A DNA stretch of 64,000 bases from Batillaria attramentaria. Taxonomy: Eukaryota; Mollusca; Gastropoda; Batillariidae. Each line of letters begins with the position of its first letter. Position 1 is the first letter of the stretch. Location of the stretch: contig JACVVK020000169.1 of assembly GCA_018292915.2 (NCBI GenBank), positions 557,501-621,500 on the forward strand. The letters run 5' to 3'. Positions 45,690 through 58,921 of the stretch are shown piece after piece. Below the pieces are notes generated by a model. The model searched no databases and was not told where the DNA came from. It saw only the letters and a list, made by a program, of their open reading frames with translations. A program made the position numbers and the translations under genes.

Positions 45690-45775
45690 CGTTTGTTATA
45701 TTATTTTAGAGCCCGCCCGAACATTTAATTGCCCCATGAGGGATAAATAAAGTAATTTGAACTTGAACTTAATCT
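45690..45775 (+). mobile_element. probable LINE 3' terminus
   Basis: TTTAATTGCCCCATGAGGGA then TAAATAAAGTAATTTGAACT and TGAACTT repeats resemble the widespread LINE ending in which a small hairpin is followed by AATAAAG and short TTGAA-type tandem tails. Confidence 0.5.
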
Positions 45776-46061
45776 CCCATCCGAGGTAGCTGTTTAGTAT
45801 TGCAAGCGGTTGCCTAGCACTGTCTCAGATAAATTGAATTCATAATACAGAATGCAGATAGGGAAATTGCTTTTCTGTCAAACATAGGCAACAAACATAT
45901 TTATAACTAAGACTACAGATGAAAAACTGAGTAAAACTGAGTTGACCAGTAAAATGACTTAAAATCAAGCAGTCTGACCGTGTAACACTATCACTGACTT
46001 ACATGCATTTTAATATCACATTCACTGATCAGATGGTACTTGCACACTCATTCCGGCATTC
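45776..46061. other. unique spacer
   Basis: Nothing recognised. Confidence 0.4.
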
Positions 46062-46173
46062 TCTCTCTCCCTCTCTAAAGATACATGTCTCTGTCTCTGT
46101 CTCTGTCTCTCTCTCCCCCCCCCCCCCCCGTCTCTCAAGATACATGTCTCTGTCTCAGTCTCAGTCTCTGTCT

Positions 46174-46206
<33 letters not shown>

Positions 46207-46262
46207 AAGATACATCTCTCTCTCTCTCTCTCCACCCACCCCACCCCCTCTCTAAAGATACA

Positions 46263-46303
<41 letters not shown>
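46062..46303. repeat. CT-rich array with AAGATACAT spacers
   Basis: Four CT/C-rich blocks, each introduced by TCT(A)AAGATACAT (near 46075, 46135, 46203 and 46251), suggest amplification of a roughly 60-bp composite unit. Includes a 15-C run at 46114-46128. Confidence 0.92.
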
Positions 46304-46306
<3 letters not shown>

Positions 46307-46822
46307 GTAAGAGGATCCATCATGTATCCATCTCCACACAGCGGTATCGCAATATTCATACGCTAGTGTCAGCAGCCCAGCACCCTGTTTCATCCCACAC
46401 AAAGGACGGGCGCCGTACGCTGCGCGCACATACAAAACACACACGAGTAAAAGGACACAGCGAGGGATCCGCTCTTTCCAGCCTTCACGGGACCAACCGG
46501 CATTTATTTCTCTGTACCGACACCACGCGCCAGTGCAAACTTTCCGTGAGTTAACTACGAGTGCTTTACGTCCGAAAATAGTAAGGAAACAGAGAGCGAA
46601 AGTAATAATACGTAATGATAATGAGGATTTGTCTGGCGCCCAACCTCCTGCGCCTGAATGTGAGTTATGACTTTTCATCCGCTCTATGGTTTACGAGAGC
46701 AACAAAAACACTCTGGTTACGTCGTCGCCGGAGGCTCGAAAGCTACGCTAAAACTTGAACCGTCTCGCCGCCGTAAACCACTCGAACTAATCCTAATCAT
46801 GTAATCTCTACATCTATGGCAG
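46304..46822. other. unique DNA, no gene seen
   Basis: The 218-codon minus frame reaching in from the CT array (46022-46678) is driven by the repeat. Nothing else recognised. Confidence 0.4.
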
Positions 46823-46830
46823 CTGTCCTG

Positions 46831-47014
46831 TTATAGGTGAGTGGGTGGGTGGGTGTTTAGGAGTTTAACGTCCTTCTCCACCACGTATGAGTGCTATCAC
46901 AGACGGGACAATGAGAAAAAGGCCAGCACAAATATATTGGCCCCAGCCGGAATTCGAACACACGAACCAAGCATGGAAAGTACAACACTCTACCATTCGA
47001 CTATGCTGGCTCCC
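46831..47014 (-). mobile_element. SINE-A, full length, diverged
   Basis: GGGTGTTTAGGAGTTTAACG through AATATATTGGCCCCAGCC to CATTCGACTATGCTGGCTCC. Several substitutions in both Pol III boxes. An 8-bp duplication CTGTCCTG flanks it (46823-46830 and 47015-47022). Confidence 0.94.
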
Positions 47015-47022
47015 CTGTCCTG

Positions 47023-47654
47023 CTGTGAGACAATCGTGTAAGTTCATATTAGGTCAACCGTTTGGAGAACAGAACAGAAAACAGACAAAAGGCAACCTGC
47101 ATATACATCAAACTTGGCGGAGTCACCCGCGCAGACTCAGTGCAACATCCACAGGTACGCGGGGTGTAACGTGGCGGTTTGAAGGTGTCCGATGAGACAA
47201 GCGATTTACAATGAGAACGTACGTACGGTTGGCGAAACATGGCAACTGAAATAGCAGTTTTTCGTCACTCGGGCACCTTCAAACCACCACGCTCCACCCC
47301 GTGAGGTAGGAAAATGACTGCCAGGCGGTTCCTCGATTGTCTTTCCATTCTCTGTCCCATCTCAGCTGTCAGTGGTCTGTCAGGCCGGTTTTCCCACGCT
47401 CCTCGGAGAGATGGGGTGAGCTTTACTGTCGCTATATCGTCGCTTGCTGGCCCTAATGTATGGCCAGATTAGGTGCGGCGGCCACCGCTATTGTTTTCAC
47501 TCGCATGGCGCACAAGAAGAGACACTTAGTACAGCGGGGCCAACGGTGCGAGACATTTCAGCCGGCCGGCGCTGATCAACTTTTCCGTGTTGCAGCATCA
47601 GATCGCCGATGGATTGATCAGTCGTGTTGGGTGATTCAGTGGTTATTCATATCG
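47023..47654. other. unique DNA, no gene seen
   Basis: Nothing recognised. Confidence 0.45.
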
Positions 47655-47845
47655 TAAATTGGTGAGCTGGCCCTTCGCACCACGTGACTGTGATGTGTTC
47701 ATGTCCAGTGTGTGAGAGAATCAGTGCGTGTGATTCACGTGAACGTGCGTGTTGGGTGTAGCTCTTGGCGCTTTGAGCCAAATATTTGGGATGAAGCGCC
47801 TAACGCTTAATGCAATTATTACTATTATTAGCCTATTATTATTAC
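47655..47845 (+). mobile_element. SINE-B, 3' half
   Basis: TTGGTGAGCTGGCCCTTCGC, GTGTTCATGTCCAGTGTGTG, GTGTGATTCACGTGAACGTG and CGCTTTGAGCCAAATATTTG, then ATT repeats. Confidence 0.92.
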
Positions 47846-47895
47846 CTCAGTTCCTACCAGGTACCGGCGTTTGATGTACACCAATGGCCTCACCG

Positions 47896-48135
<240 letters not shown>

Positions 48136-48456
48136 TCATGGATGCATGGACTGAAATTTGGCATAGTGGAAGAGTTGCACTTTGATCACTGATACTCGTG
48201 TTTGTTGCAATCAGACCCGTTCAGCCGTAAATCTGGCCTTATTTTCACCTCCACAGCGGACAACATTCTTGACAAATGTGCTATACATTTTTTCAGGACA
48301 TATGTCCGATGCGTTTAATTTTCTTTTCTTTTCTTCACTTTCTTTTCTTTTATTTTTTTTTCTTTCTTTTCTTTTTTTTTCTTTTCTTTCTTTTCTTTTC
48401 CTTTTTTCTTTTCTTTTTTTGTTTTTGACAAACCGGCCAGGACATTAATTTGTCTT
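48136..48456. other. unique DNA then pyrimidine tract
   Basis: TTTTC-type polypyrimidine run at 48318-48420. No gene. Confidence 0.6.
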
Positions 48457-48715
48457 AATAATAATAATAATAATAATAATAATGACGACTTATAAGGCGC
48501 CTATACATGAAATAAAACAGGCTCTAAGCGCCGTACATCAAAACAACATACGCCACTTTCATACACAGACTCACAGATCTCACTTTTATAGATCTCACAG
48601 ATACGAGGCCGTGCAAGGTACGCGGAGCGGTAACTGACTTGACAAGGACGGGCGGGACAGCGAGGATAAAACCAGCTGAAATAGATGGGTGTCAGCCGGG
48701 ATTCGAACCGACACA
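48457..48715 (-). mobile_element. SINE-C candidate (tRNA-related, AAT tail)
   Basis: AAT run (48457-48483), ACTTATAAGGCGCCTATACA, AACAGGCTCTAAGCGCCGTA and, at the far end, AGCCGGGATTCGAACCGAC, whose reverse complement is a B box. GGCGCCTATA and CTAAGCGCC resemble the SINE-B 3' end, but the body differs. A clear A box is not visible, so the copy may be 5'-truncated. Only copy in the window. Confidence 0.55.
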
Positions 48716-49238
48716 ACCCGACTCCAACGTTCGTTTGAATGGGTAGGTAAGCTGGGGTTGTGCGACCGGCGGCGGTGGTGGTGCATGACTCGGTAGGATG
48801 ATTTCAGGTGCACTGCCGACCGACTGAGGCCGGAAGGGTTGAGCGCGTGTATTGCAATGATAGAGACGGAACCTCCCAGACGTGTGTGTAAACAAGGCTG
48901 TGTGCACCGAAAACACTCTATGCTGCTGGTCCAGTGGAGTTCACGAAAACAGCGCTGAACAGTGTCATATGCACCTCAACCCCCCCCCCCCCTCCCGAGC
49001 ACCCGCCCTCTCTCTCTCTCTTACTCGGTGGCCGCGAATTTGCCTTTGCTGCTTGCGCGGCGTTAAGCCCTACATAACTAACTAAACTCTGTGTGCTTGT
49101 ATCAGTATACATAAAAAGACAGCTTCACGTATTCCGCTGATGTCTATATTTGAAAGTCAACTGAAGATTAGAACAGTATAAAGTTTCTGCATTTGTATAG
49201 AAAAATTAATGCAACTCATGTTACGGCCTTAACAGTAA
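48716..49238. other. unique DNA with family J end
   Basis: C run at 48980-48993, CT run at 49009-49020. The family J phrase is listed separately. No gene. Confidence 0.45.
49031..49072 (+). repeat. conserved repeat 3' end (family J), copy 2
   Basis: GCCGCGAATTTGCCTTTGCT then GCGCGGCGTTAAGCCCTA, about 90% like 18698-18741. Confidence 0.6.
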
Positions 49239-49492
49239 GATCTTCAATTTTACAAGTATACAGAACTGAACAGATATACACACACGCACGCGCACACGCA
49301 CACACTCAGAGGTGATTGTAAAACAGGAAACTATGTGTCCAGCTGTCCGACTGTTTATTGTACACCGACTGATCGAGGAACAAACATTCACACCCTTTGT
49401 ACTGCTGAAGCAGAAATAAAACAGCCCCCCCCCCCCCCAAAAAAAAGGTCAATCCTGGGGCGCGTTACTAAAAAAAACTAAAAAAAACATAA

Positions 49493-49569
<77 letters not shown>

Positions 49570-49604
49570 CTGTTCAGTTCTGTATACTTGTAAAATTGAA
49601 GATC
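49239..49604. repeat. inverted repeat with CA/TG at the inner ends
   Basis: The arm at 49239-49278 (GATCTTCAATTTTACAAGTA onward) is the inverse of 49566-49604. Thirty-five bases are perfectly complementary. The CA-rich DNA just inside the left arm (49277-49308) pairs with the long TG array inside the right arm (49498-49567), extending the potential stem. About 285 bp separate the arms. Confidence 0.93.
49498..49567. repeat. (TG)n microsatellite
   Basis: Perfect TG run forming the inner edge of the right arm of the inverted repeat. Confidence 0.98.
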
Positions 49605-49646
49605 ACGCCTCAGCCAGACACAGACACGTCAGTACACAGACACGTC

Positions 49647-49650
<4 letters not shown>

Positions 49651-49705
<55 letters not shown>

Positions 49706-49915
49706 GTCTTCTGGCCACCCAAGATACGATAAACAAAATGAAAGCAAGACACCCTGAGAAAATACGCGAGCTCAGTCACGCGCTACTTTATTTGTATTCA
49801 GCAAGGTGAACCGTTTTGTCGTAACGTCTGGTTCTTACGGCCTGACAAGACCTTTTGTCTGTCACAGCACAGTCTGCAACGTCAAGTTTATGTGTATGTG
49901 TGTGTGTGTGTGTGT

Positions 49916-49994
<79 letters not shown>

Positions 49995-50314
49995 GGGGGG
50001 GGGGGGGGGAGGGGGTATCTTTCTTTACATGCTAGCAGGATGACATTGACAGTAATGCCTTACGTTGCTTTGTCAGAAACCAAGACAGTGAAAACAGTTT
50101 CTGTCGAGCATGTGTGGACTGTCAGAACCCTTTTTGGTGTTTTGTTGTTGGTTTTCTTTGTTTGGGTTTTTGTTTGCAAGTTTGTTTGTTTGTTTGTTTT
50201 GTTTGTTTGTGTTTCGTTTTTGTTGTTGTTTTTTGTTGCTGTTTTGTTGTTGTTGTTGTTGGTGGTGTTTTTACTGCACAGTCGAAATTTTGACACCTGT
50301 GTGTGTGTGTGTGT

Positions 50315-50361
<47 letters not shown>

Positions 50362-50451
50362 GGGGAAGGGGGAAAATCAGTCAGAGATTTGAGAATGACC
50401 TGTACATCTTGGCATGGATCGAACCCGCCCCTGCCTCCCCCTCCCCCCTCC

Positions 50452-50495
<44 letters not shown>

Positions 50496-50587
50496 GTTTC
50501 CAATATTTGTAGTCACTGACTGAGAGAGCAGTTTCTGAAGGGTGTGGCTCGTGCCTTGAGCATGACATAACCTGACTGCTCCAGTCA

Positions 50588-50673
<86 letters not shown>
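49651..50673. repeat. cluster of CA/TG arrays
   Basis: AC at 49651-49702, GT at 49893-49992 followed by a G run (49994-50009), TTTG/GTT at 50168-50265, GT at 50298-50360, AC at 50456-50493 and AC at 50588-50673. Short unique DNA separates them. Open frames on both strands here are repeat-driven. Confidence 0.95.
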
Positions 50674-50675
<2 letters not shown>

Positions 50676-50896
50676 CACACACCGTGACGACTTGAGTACT
50701 GAAGTCTTCCTCACACCTTCACAATGTAGCGGTGTTTGAACTGTGTGGCGGAAATTTGTCGGGTACCACTTGAGGCAAGAGCCATTCACCTGAGCTGGGC
50801 CATGAAAGAGGGGATTAAGTTCGTGTTTGTGTGTGTTGAAGAGCCGGCTGACCCCGAAAGGCGACAAAGCCGGTATAGAGCGAAAAACGGTGGAGG
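50674..50896. other. unique spacer
   Basis: Nothing recognised. Confidence 0.4.
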
Positions 50897-50905
50897 TTAT
50901 GGTCA

Positions 50906-51037
50906 AGATGTGGTGGGTGTTTGGGAGTTTAACGTCCTTTTCCACCACGTAAGGGTGATATCAAAGACAGGGCAACGAGAAAAAAAAAAAAAGGCCAGCA
51001 CAAATATTTGGCCCAAGCCGGGATTCGAACTCACAGT
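50906..51037 (-). mobile_element. SINE-A, truncated at the B box, with target-site duplication
   Basis: GGTGTTTGGGAGTTTAACGT to GCCGGGATTCGAACTCACAG, stopping just after the B box. The 9-bp duplication TTATGGTCA lies at 50897-50905 and 51038-51046, so the element was inserted already truncated. An A run (50983-50992) interrupts the body. Confidence 0.95.
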
Positions 51038-51113
51038 TTATGGTCAGTACCTCCACACCCGACTGACATTGGATATTGGCGCACCTAAGACAATACAGGG
51101 AATGATGGGCGAT

Positions 51114-51197
<84 letters not shown>
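51114..51197. repeat. (GT)n microsatellite
   Basis: Perfect GT run of about 42 units. Confidence 0.98.
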
Positions 51198-51198
<1 letters not shown>

Positions 51199-52071
51199 AT
51201 GTGCGTGTTCTCATTCTTTCACTCATTTTTAAAATGCCTCACCTTCGCAAATTCAAGTACACGCAATAATGTGAAGAATAATTTCACGTCCTGGCGGTAG
51301 ACGGAAGTAATTTTTTCTTTCTTTCTTTTTCTCACAACCCCCAAACCGTGTCAAATGTTGTGTGTGGCCCCCGCGCGACGACGGCGGCTGAGTGAGATGA
51401 CTATCGCGATGAAATCTCTTATGGATTTTTCACCTCTTCGGATCGAAATACTGCAATTAAATCCGAGAACAAAAATAATCTCAGGTGCTCTTTGTATGGT
51501 GCACAGTATAGGGTTTAGGAGTGACAGCATGCAAGCTACCTCAAGTCTGAGACAGATTCTTCGGGATGAATTGCTGACTGATCCCGCCCATACGCAATAT
51601 CGTTACCCAAGTGGCAAGCATCGATTGCATACACTTTTGAATGTGTAAATTTGTATCGCAAAACTGCTCCCGGGCCCTCGCCGAAAGATAAATTCACAAA
51701 GCAATACTACTAAGCCATCGTGGTTCCTTCTTGCGCGTTAGTCTCGAGTTTCAGCACGACATCTGTGCCCCCAAGCCATCGGCAAATCTAGTCCATCTTT
51801 GCTATCTGTGGATCTACATGATGCGCTTTTGTCGCTTTCAGCTAGCGCCAGTCTTCCATCCTCTGTCAAGTAAAATACAATATTACACCGAGAGCGGCGA
51901 GTCGTCTGCTTTGCGTCATTTCAGAGCGTGTGAAAATGAAATTATTTGTCGCGGGTGAGTGGTCTCAAGGGACAACAGCGGAAGAGGACTAAGACAGCTT
52001 GCGGCCTCCGATTTTATATCGTTCTCGGGTATGTCAGTCGGCAAAAATGAAACATAAAGGAAAAAGGGAAA
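51198..52071. other. unique DNA, no gene seen
   Basis: Plus-strand frames at 51355-51648 and 51731-51958 have ordinary composition without recognisable domains. Confidence 0.4.
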
Positions 52072-52235
52072 GGGTGGGTGGGCGTTTGGAGGTTTTAACG
52101 TCCTTTTCCACCACATACGGGTGATATCAAAGACGGGGCAACGATGAAAAAGCCAGCACACAAATATTTGGCCCCAGCCGGGATGCGAACTCATGAGCAT
52201 TGAGAGTCCAACGCTCTACCATTCGGCCACCCGGC
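52072..52235 (-). mobile_element. SINE-A, nearly full length
   Basis: GGTGGGCGTTTGGAGGTTTT through TTTGGCCCCAGCCGGGATGC to GGCCACCCGGC. Part of the segment between B box and anticodon-like loop is missing (CTCATGAGCATTGAGAGTCC). A-rich flanks (AAAAGGGAAAGG and AAAAGGAAAGG) may be an imperfect duplication. Confidence 0.92.
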
Positions 52236-52271
52236 AAAAGGAAAGGAAAGAAAAAAGCACCTATATATCTC

Positions 52272-52273
<2 letters not shown>

Positions 52274-52325
<52 letters not shown>

Positions 52326-52345
52326 GCGCGTGTGTGCGTGTGTGT
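52274..52345. repeat. (GT)n microsatellite
   Basis: GT run with a few C/G interruptions at its right end. Confidence 0.97.
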
Positions 52346-52742
52346 TGAATCCAATCCGCTGGAATATGTTTTTTGTTGTTTTTTTTTCCCGCTGGAATAT
52401 GTTGCTTCTTTACACTCTTAGCACAAGCATATGGAATGTGTGAACTATTCCCAAACCAAATCATTTGCAAACCTGTCATCAGAGAAATCGAAACTTGACC
52501 AGTTTCTAATCCTGGTGTTATGAGTGTTAAGATGGCTAGAGACTAGACAGCTTTTATGGTCATTGATCGCTTTCCACTTAAACCGTGTGGCCCGGAGGGT
52601 TGGGGCAGTAAACATTAAACCGTTAGAACTCGTCCACTACGAGTTTGGCTTCTGGCTTCTGGCTACAGACCACATCAAGTTCCACACAGACGAAACAAGT
52701 GATCACTGTTCTATCTACACCCTGCATTATTAGCGTGGATAT
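52346..52742. other. unique DNA, no gene seen
   Basis: Contains a small duplication of CCGCTGGAATATGTT (52357 and 52389). Nothing else. Confidence 0.45.
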
Positions 52743-53106
52743 CAATGGACGACTCCACTGGGAAAGCCGGGCCGAGGTCAAAGCCACGCCCCTTTACTCT
52801 GCCATGTGTTGGCAAAACACAGCACGTCCATGACGTCATTTTATGGGGAAAATGGTGATTTCAACATGAAAGAGGTTGACGTAATGGTACTTTTCCTCAA
52901 ATGACGTCAATGGACTTACAGCTTTCTTGCCACGTTTCAGTCATATCAAACTACTATGTCTGCACGTGCTTCCCTCTTTGTAGTAGTGTCCGGCAAGGAT
53001 GTTTGTCAGACCATGCCATGTGTTGTGTTCATTATACCACGACACGCGATTGGCTGCATTCTGGGGGCTCGCCCCTTTTGATTGACTGGAGTGGAGTCGT
53101 CTATTG
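52743..53106 (+). mobile_element. family H MITE-like element, copy 3
   Basis: Ends CAATGGACGACTCCACTG and GAGTGGAGTCGTCTATTG (to 53106) are inverse copies. Same interior order as copy 1: CGCCCCTTTACTCTGCC, GCACGTCCATGACGTCATTT, AAAGAGGTTGACGTAATGG, GTCCGGCAAGGATGTTTGTC and GATTGACTGGAGTGG. Confidence 0.87.
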
Positions 53107-53159
53107 CCATGCATGTCCTTCATCTTCGAGAAAAGAGCACCCCCCCCCCACCCCCCCAC

Positions 53160-54175
<1,016 letters not shown>

Positions 54176-54684
54176 TTTTTTTTTTTTTTTTTTTTTGCTG
54201 CCCCAACTCTTTGCCAGTTCCAGTGGTGTTCCTCCCAGGTAATGGGTGGAATCCACGGACGGCTCGGAAGCTGGGGCATTTTTTCTTTTTTTTCATGCAT
54301 GATGATGGAGATGAGGATGGTGGTAAGATGATGCTATGGAGGTCCGTGTGGTTTGGGACTGTGGAACAGGGCCGCATTCCACGCTTCCTGTCATAAATAT
54401 CCCGGCATTAACCAGGCCCGGGAACTACGGCACCTGCGGTGCCGGCCGTGTAATCATCCACATCATAAGACGTGTCATACCAAGGGAAGCACCCCCAAAG
54501 TCGCACCCGTGAAGTGGGTGAAACTCGGCTGTGTGGCGACAGCCTCCCCATCGGGTCCATAGCACACCCGCTCTGAGTAGAAGCCGACCTAGGTCGGAAA
54601 AATCCCGCTTGCCTCGGCTGGGACTCGAACCCGGGTCTCCCGGTCCATGGTCCGAAGTGCTAACCACTACACTACGGGGGCCGG
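54176..54684 (-). mobile_element. SINE-D, full length (~500 bp)
   Basis: On the minus strand: tRNA-like head starting CCGGCCCCCGTAGTGTAGTG with A box TAGTGTAGTGGTTAGCAC and B box GGGTTCGAGTCCC, body with GGGATTTTTCCGACCTAGGT, GCGACTTTGGGGGTGC and TAATGCCGGGATATTTATGA, and end TTGGGGCAGC followed by a poly(A) of about 21 (plus-strand T run 54176-54196). Nearly collinear with 63285-63788. No target duplication found. Confidence 0.93.
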
Positions 54685-55762
54685 TAGTGACCCAGTGTTA
54701 AACCGACACGTGTACATAATATGCAGTGGGAGGCGACCCGACTGTCTTACAACTGGGTGGTCTGTCCCGCGCAGGCAAATTTGCAGATATCAAATAAAAA
54801 GAGTTAAATTATAAGAGAACCGGTAGATATTGCTCAGTGTACCTCGACCAATATCTGGTTAATATATACACGGGTTGTTTACTCCCTCTAATCTCAGCAA
54901 ATGCGCCTGCAACAGAAACTTGCATGTCACTTGCAGAGCGGAGACGGGTAGATGAAGTACCCGGGGGGGCATCGTGTAGGTAAACTTGTCATCCAGCTGC
55001 ACCCCAGCACTTGACAATATCCAAGACAACGTCCCCCCCGTCACGCTGCCCCCAGTCGCATATAATTGATTTAAATTGAATGTAACACCGCCTAATATTT
55101 ATAATGCCAGCCTAACACGACCCATGCTCACGGCCAAAAGGGGATTATGCAAATAAGTGTTTGGCCGCCCCTAAGAACCCCTACTATCTTATTACCTTCC
55201 TTCGGCGCCCAGTGAAACGAAGTGGAGAGGATATTCGACTGACTGCCGGCGTACGTCAATCGGGTGATTGCTCATAAGTCGCTATGTGGTTCAATAACAC
55301 AAATGCACGATGCCTCAAAATGCCTGTATTTTCACTATGAGCCTCAGGCACCATAGTCACCCATGAACATGCTTCAGTCTAGAAAGAAACACTACCATGC
55401 ACAGACCATTTAAGGGCACGTACCTGACAGGAGTTTTTTTTTTTTTTTTTTTAAATTGAATGTCTCCTTTCCGTTCAGGCCTCACTGGAGTAATGCTAGT
55501 CTACCTTCTGTTTAAACGGGTTTAATCGGAAAGCCAGTTCTACTCATGTCACCTTTTCCTGTCATGTGCGCAAAAAGTCCCAGCTTCACTGGCAGCTTGC
55601 CTCCTCTTGCTACCCCCTGGCATGCACACTGCCCTACCAAATAAAAAATCATGGAAATCACGCTTTTTTTTCTTCTTCTTCTTTTTTTCTTTTCGTCACA
55701 ATAAAAATCACTACTGACTCGCAAAACCGTACTTCAAACAAGCACTGCACTTGACTCCACGC

Positions 55763-55828
<66 letters not shown>

Positions 55829-56340
55829 TTCCGCCTGTTGGCCCGTAACCAGCGTAATACTCCATCCGGCGTTCGCCGTTTTGGGAATCGAGTTGGCTGG
55901 GTTGGTCGACCGAAGCCAAACCGTACCCGGCTGCTAAAAGGTCTTCCCGTTCTCCCCCTAACTCTAGTCACAGAAATAGCAGCCGAACTGACTAGCGTGG
56001 GAAAAGCTGTTAGCTCAAATATTGATATATGAATTAGTGAATCTGAAAATCAGATAAGGTGGCGGAGGTGACAAGGCGGGGGAAGGACCGTGACACTGTT
56101 GTCGGTGTGGGCGCAGGCTGATCTACCCCGTACCGAGTTGACAGCACATCAGTTTATGTTGCTGTGCCTAGCACAGGGAGAATCTTACTTGGATTGTCTT
56201 TGTTCCTATGCTTTGTTTTTGGTTATTAGTGAACGATGGGGCCACTATTTTAGAACTGAAGTTCGACTGCGGCTATTAACGCTGCAAACAGAAATCGAGA
56301 TCTTTAAGTGAAAATGAAGACATGGACTAAAATGTAGGTT
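54685..56340. other. unique DNA with (GT)n array
   Basis: (GT)n at 55764-55827, T runs near 55435-55452 and polypyrimidine at 55664-55692. No domain-like frame. Confidence 0.45.
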
Positions 56341-56440
56341 TTTTCAGTTTGGTTTAGTTTGGTTTAATTTGGTTTGGTTTGGTATGGTCTCTTATGGTCT
56401 GGTCTGGTCTGGTTTGGGTTGGGTTGGGTTGGGTTTCCTG
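56341..56440. repeat. (GGTTT)n/(GGTCT)n/(GGGTT)n array
   Basis: Pentamer repeats that change composition along the array from TTTGG to GGTCT to GGGTT. Confidence 0.93.
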
Positions 56441-56576
56441 GATTGTGCTGGCATATCATGTTGAAAGCCACAGACAGCAACACCTGTCTACTACATGTCT
56501 ATGGTCGAACCTTTCTTTTCCCGGTGAAAGCAGGAAATACCGGAAGTCAACTCGAAGGTCAAGATCAGGTACGAGG

Positions 56577-56743
56577 GAGGGTGGGTGTTTGGGGGTTTAA
56601 CGTCCTTTTCCACCACATACGGGTGATATCAAAGACGGTGCAACGATGAGAAAAACAGCACAAATATCTGGCCCCAGCCGGGATATGAACACGACCCAAG
56701 CATTAGAAGTCCAACGCTCTACCATTTGGCCACACGGGCTCCC
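56577..56743 (-). mobile_element. SINE-A, full length
   Basis: GGGTGGGTGTTTGGGGGTTT through CACAAATATCTGGCCCCAGC to GGCCACACGGGCTCCCC. B-box region carries GGGATATGAACACGACCC, with a small deletion. No clean duplication. Confidence 0.95.
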
Positions 56744-57700
56744 CAAGGTAAGGTGTGAAGGATAATGTGGCGGACGGGTTGAAAAGAAGTCCATTTTCAT
56801 GGAAACGAGCCACACTGTTCAAACAATGCACAAATTCAAGCTAATCCATCATCATCATCATCATCATCGTCATCATCATCGGCGTCGTCGTCGTCATCAT
56901 CATTTCGTCATGCGGACAAAACTTTGTGGGGACTGCATGTAAGGTCAAAATTTTGACCTTGACCTTGACCTCGATCCAGAAATGAGGTTTAGCTGTGCAC
57001 AAACGTATTTTCAGCAAAAAAAAAATGACACTTTCGTTTTTCCGGTTTCACAGCAAAATCCTATCTTCTCCAAGGCACTGTAAGGTCCATTCTAGGAGAA
57101 ACCCTCACAAAAACACGGGTAAAGCGCACGGTTACACGGCTGCCAGTCTGCATGTTGCCGTACTCGGCTGCCTGCTGGCGGGCAAGTGTTCCGCGGCACA
57201 CGCAGCCTGCGGCGTTGCAAGCTTTGGGCAGTGATTGGTCAGTTGGCTGTACGGGGCTGCCAGTGGCTAGCTGGCTGCCAGGAAAAATAGAACGGCTTTG
57301 TATTCCCGCGCCAGCACCGGCAAGGGGGATTTGCCAGCTGGCAGCCAGCGATTTAATTAGGGTTGCCAGCGTTGCCAGCCCTGCAAGTACCAATCCTGGC
57401 AACGTGTAGCAGCGGCCCTTACACAGCGATGGAGAGGGAGGGGGGAGGGGGGAGGGGATTATAATACTAAGGGTAAACAGACGACCTTGCACCGTGGAGC
57501 GGCTTTTACGACGCTTTTCCATCACCCGACCCTTCACACTTTGACGTGCTACTCGAGATTTTATCAAACCCTTTTGTGGGGAAGGTGGCCATGAATGAAA
57601 ATGGATTGTTCAGCTGAGTGGCTGCACTCCCCATCACTCACTCTCACCATTGTCTGTCGGAGATGGGGGAGGTGTCACTCAACAGGCCTGGAGGAGGAAG

Positions 57701-57742
<42 letters not shown>

Positions 57743-57958
57743 GAGAGGGAGGGAGAGGGGGTGTAGAAAAAAGAGCCTAACGGGGCAAGTTTTGAATAGT
57801 GCATGATGTGGTCATGTGGTCACTGGCCTGGTCACATGACCTGTTTCAGAAATAGAAGAGAATTATTGTCTGTTCCCTCATCCACTCTAGTTCTCGCCCC
57901 ACATAATAATACATGTATCTTCAACTACAACAATGCCCGTCTCTGTTTCTGCTCCAGT
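56744..57958. other. unique DNA, partly GC-rich
   Basis: ATC/GTC repeats at 56849-56905, TGACCT cluster at 56940-56975, and a patch at 57130-57420 with many TGCCAG/CTGGCA phrases and an inverted CCAAT (ATTGGTCAGTTGG at 57233). (GT)n at 57703-57741. No gene supported. Confidence 0.4.
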
Positions 57959-58074
57959 TTGTTGTGTTGTGTTGTGTTGTGTTGTGTTGTGTTGTGTTGT
58001 GTTGTGTTGTGTTTTGCTGTTTGTGGAATTGTGTTGTGTTGTGTCACAGTTTTATTTTGTTTCGTGCATTCGTG

Positions 58075-58148
<74 letters not shown>
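57959..58148. repeat. (TTGTG)n and (GT)n arrays
   Basis: Eleven TTGTG pentamers (57959-58012), a short unique spacer, then a GT run (58076-58148). Confidence 0.97.
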
Positions 58149-58804
58149 AAAACTGCAAACCTTCCCCATCATGTCTGGTCATGCAAAAACGGCAAGGAAG
58201 GTAATAGCTTTGATTATCACTCAGCGCTTTCTTGTAATTTGAGAGTGTACCCACCTTTTGTTTTGTGGTAAACTACAGGAGAGCAAAGTGTGAAAACTGC
58301 AAGCAGGTATCCGGGTTATCTGTCGGTCAGGTGCATTGTATGTAAATGAGTTTGGTTGCATCTATTAAAACGAGCGTATCAGGTGTCGACACTGATTACG
58401 TTAAGACATGCATCAAAGGGCGCACGACAGAAGTACGGCTGACCCGTGCAGCACTGAGGTATTTATACAATCAGTCAACACGAAACAATTATATGTGTCA
58501 TAGGTAAAAAAAAAAGAAAAAAAAAGTGAGCCATCTCTCTCTCTCTCTCTCTCTGTGCCCTAGTTATACGTTTGCGGGGAGGGGGCAAAACAAACATACA
58601 AACAATGAATTGAATAAAACCGAAAAAATGGAAATAATCACTATTCTTGTTTGTTTTGTTTTTTTTTTAATGTGGATTTTTAACACTTACGCCGTAGCTC
58701 GGTAATCCTCACTAAGACTGCCCCCCCCCCCCCAAAAAAAAAAAAAAAAAAAATCGCCATTAGCACCTACTGGCCCCCATATATCTGATGACGAGGGCAT
58801 GTAG
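58149..58804. other. unique DNA, no gene seen
   Basis: CT run 58535-58554, C run and A run 58722-58753. Nothing coding. Confidence 0.45.
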
Positions 58805-58807
58805 GAG

Positions 58808-58845
<38 letters not shown>

Positions 58846-58921
58846 GCTGCTGCTGTTGTCGTTGTTGTTGTTGTTGTTGTTGCTGCTGTTACTGGTGTTG
58901 TTGCTTTTGTTGGTGTTGTCG
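58805..58921. repeat. (GTT)n microsatellite with GCT interruptions
   Basis: About 39 trinucleotides, interrupted by GCT, GTC and GGT. Confidence 0.96.

Noticed and set aside
45690..45775. Polyadenylation signal of a host gene
   Set aside because: AATAAAG lies in a phrase typical of LINE 3' ends with short tandem tails, and there is no coding sequence upstream.
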